64,000 bases of DNA from Solen grandis (Eukaryota > Mollusca > Bivalvia > Adapedonta > Solenidae): positions 33,120,346 to 33,184,345 of the forward strand of contig CM037789.1 in the NCBI GenBank assembly GCA_021229015.1, read 5' to 3'. Made by a program: the position numbers and the translations under genes. This document shows, one piece after another, positions 62,508 through 64,000 of the stretch. Below the pieces are notes generated by a model. It was given only the letters and a program-made list of their open reading frames with translations. It was not told the origin of the DNA and did not search any database. Positions within the stretch are counted from its first letter, which is position 1. Each line of letters opens with the position of its first letter.

Positions 62508-63668
62508 AAAGGAAGATGCAATAGTGGCGATTCAAATTATGAGAATTTTTGTAATAAACAATACCCTAGAGGAAATTTATCTTATATATTTTATATCAAC
62601 AAAATAGTAAAAAAAAAAGGTAAGTAACACATATATACTTTTAACAGATTTGTATCTGACTACGAAACAATACAAATAACATGCAAAGTACGAAATTAAA
62701 AACACAAATTAGGGCTAAGGACCCATGAAATTATTCATTTCCCATAAACAATAAGATAAACCATAGCTTGCAAATAGCCTGCTTGTGGTAAATGCAGAGA
62801 GTCTGCCGGTGCTTCAAAAAGTGATGTGCAGAGAGATCTCCCGTGCAACGACAAAACCGAAAGTAGGGGGATTTCAAGAAATTTACATTAAAAAATGCCA
62901 ATTTACCGATATCTTCTTGAAGAATATACTTAAAAGAATACATTCGATGGTCATATTGTAGACATAATCAAAGCAATAACCTGCTGAAGCCTGTAGAAAG
63001 TGCCGAAGTTGTGTTTATGTTGGTACATCACTAAACTGTTCGGCCGAGTTTCAGGTCGCAGTCGCTGATAATTGAAAAGTTTACACGCATATACATAGCT
63101 AAGATACTCTAATATTCCGTGCAATACTTAATATTGAGCAACTCACCTTTGAAAAGTGACCATTGGTCTGTTTCTTTCCTTTCCGTCCAGCGTTTGCTAG
63201 TGTTTATGGCAGAGAATGACCGTGCGAACGCAGAGAGCCTGCCGATATAGCGATTTCCGCAGAGAGCCTGCCGATATGGTTATGCACCGTGATTTAATAC
63301 TGTACACGAAAATAAAAAAAAAGAATTTGATATGCAGAATTAAGAGGTTTAAGTTTAATTGCTTATATTTTGAATACCTATAAAAACTAGACCCAAATAT
63401 GCTACAATGGAATTGTCGGGATTTTCAGGCCATTTATTTTGGTAACCTAGAATACTAAAATTGGTCAAGTTAAAAGAAAATGATATCAAATAAAGATTTA
63501 TTTTTTTTGCCATATGGCTTATTTCAAAATGTTCATGTATGAGAAGTCCATACGAAAAAAAAGTAAAAGGTAGGGATTTTAATATATATTCTTTCTAACG
63601 GTATTAATATTTATATTTTTCAATGTTAGCAGAAAGTCCTATCATTCGTATCAACGAATGAAATCTAG

Positions 63669-64000
63669 TTATTATTATTATTATTCCTTTTTTTCCAACC
63701 AAATCTAAGAGTTAATTCGGTAAGTTGTCAGTGTCTAAGCAACATGAAAATTAAATTGCCTCGACAAAAACTTATAAATTTTTAAATTCAATAATTTTTA
63801 ATTTTCAATGACGTCAATTGACGTCAGATTTGACGTCAGCTTCAAAAGTTTGTTCGCGCTCTAGAGCCTTTAGTTTTTGATATTTTATCTTGATATTTTC
63901 ACAGAAGATGTATGTTATGATGTAGATGGCACCTTATCTTTCAAATTTTAAATTCGAAACATTTAAGAATTTATGGCAAAACCGAGTTTCGAACTTTGGT
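63669..64000 (+). mobile_element. Start of a further family-1 element, cut by the window end
   Basis: Follows the family-2 CTAG directly with (TTA)n and CCTTTTTTTCCAACCAAATC. Then GTCAGTGTCTAAGCAACATG, three TGACGTCA motifs at about 63808-63838 and GTTCGCGCTCTAGAGCC, nearly identical to 36.07-36.4 kb. Confidence 0.8.

Larger units (their letters stand above)
58575..63668 (+). mobile_element. Family-2 element copy 2 (about 5.1 kb)
   Basis: The left part is corrupted to about 62.3 kb; the right 1.3 kb is clean. It ends AGAAAGTCC (63631-63639), hairpin CATTCGT/ACGAATG (63643-63649 and 63654-63660), AAAT, CTAG (63665-63668), then T. Stem length and the four-base spacer equal those of family 1. 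Contains SINEs at 60.13 and 60.85 kb, a (TC)n microsatellite at 62470-62506, and GCAGAGAGCCTGCCGATAT repeated near 63.23-63.28 kb. No gene seen. Confidence 0.6.

Overview
The window is nuclear DNA from an animal, most likely a bivalve mollusc. It is AT-rich and repeat-dense. Its spliced genes have canonical GT-AG introns: an AAMP orthologue, a guanylate kinase exon and a nicotinic-receptor-like channel. Its repeats are of kinds typical of mollusc genomes: tRNA-derived SINEs, TTAA-flanked MITEs, 'gaccttgacc' and 'gggccataactc' tandem repeats, and a decayed LINE. I cannot name the species from the sequence alone.

Layout: 0.3-3.1 kb is a multi-exon DUF7869-type (transposase-like) gene with one frame break. 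3.5-7.2 kb is a repeat cluster (tandem repeats, two piggyBac-like MITEs, a perfect 26-bp-arm palindrome) around the first coding exon of guanylate kinase on the minus strand. At 9.6-9.9 kb there is an unrecognised small minus-strand protein. 12.1-16.8 kb holds six exons of AAMP (WD40 protein), cut off near a 100-N gap at 17,061-17,160. 17.3-20.0 kb looks like a non-coding LTR element with target-site duplications. 22.7-25.5 kb is a decayed EEP-endonuclease LINE on the minus strand, followed by tandem repeats and a SINE with a 12-bp target-site duplication. 28.8-30.6 kb is a complete two-exon Cys-loop receptor gene.

From 32.9 kb to the right end almost everything is a head-to-tail array of repetitive elements of two families. 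Family 1 is about 2.9 kb with roughly seven copies plus the start of another; family 2 is about 5.1-5.4 kb with two copies. In both families the 5' unit is a hairpin beginning with a motif whose reverse complement recurs near the 3' end. The 3' end is a 7-bp-stem hairpin, four bases, CTAG, then T. This recalls Helitron/Helentron-type non-autonomous elements, and head-to-tail concatemers fit rolling-circle amplification. Family 1 carries a 463-bp internal tandem repeat studded with TGACGTCA (CRE) palindromes.

From about 36.5 to 62.3 kb the base sequence is visibly corrupted into homopolymer blocks, including runs of 54 G and 39 T, although repeat landmarks are still readable. Open reading frames there should not be trusted. 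The four or five real genes show no sign of acting together; they look like neighbours in a repeat-rich locus.
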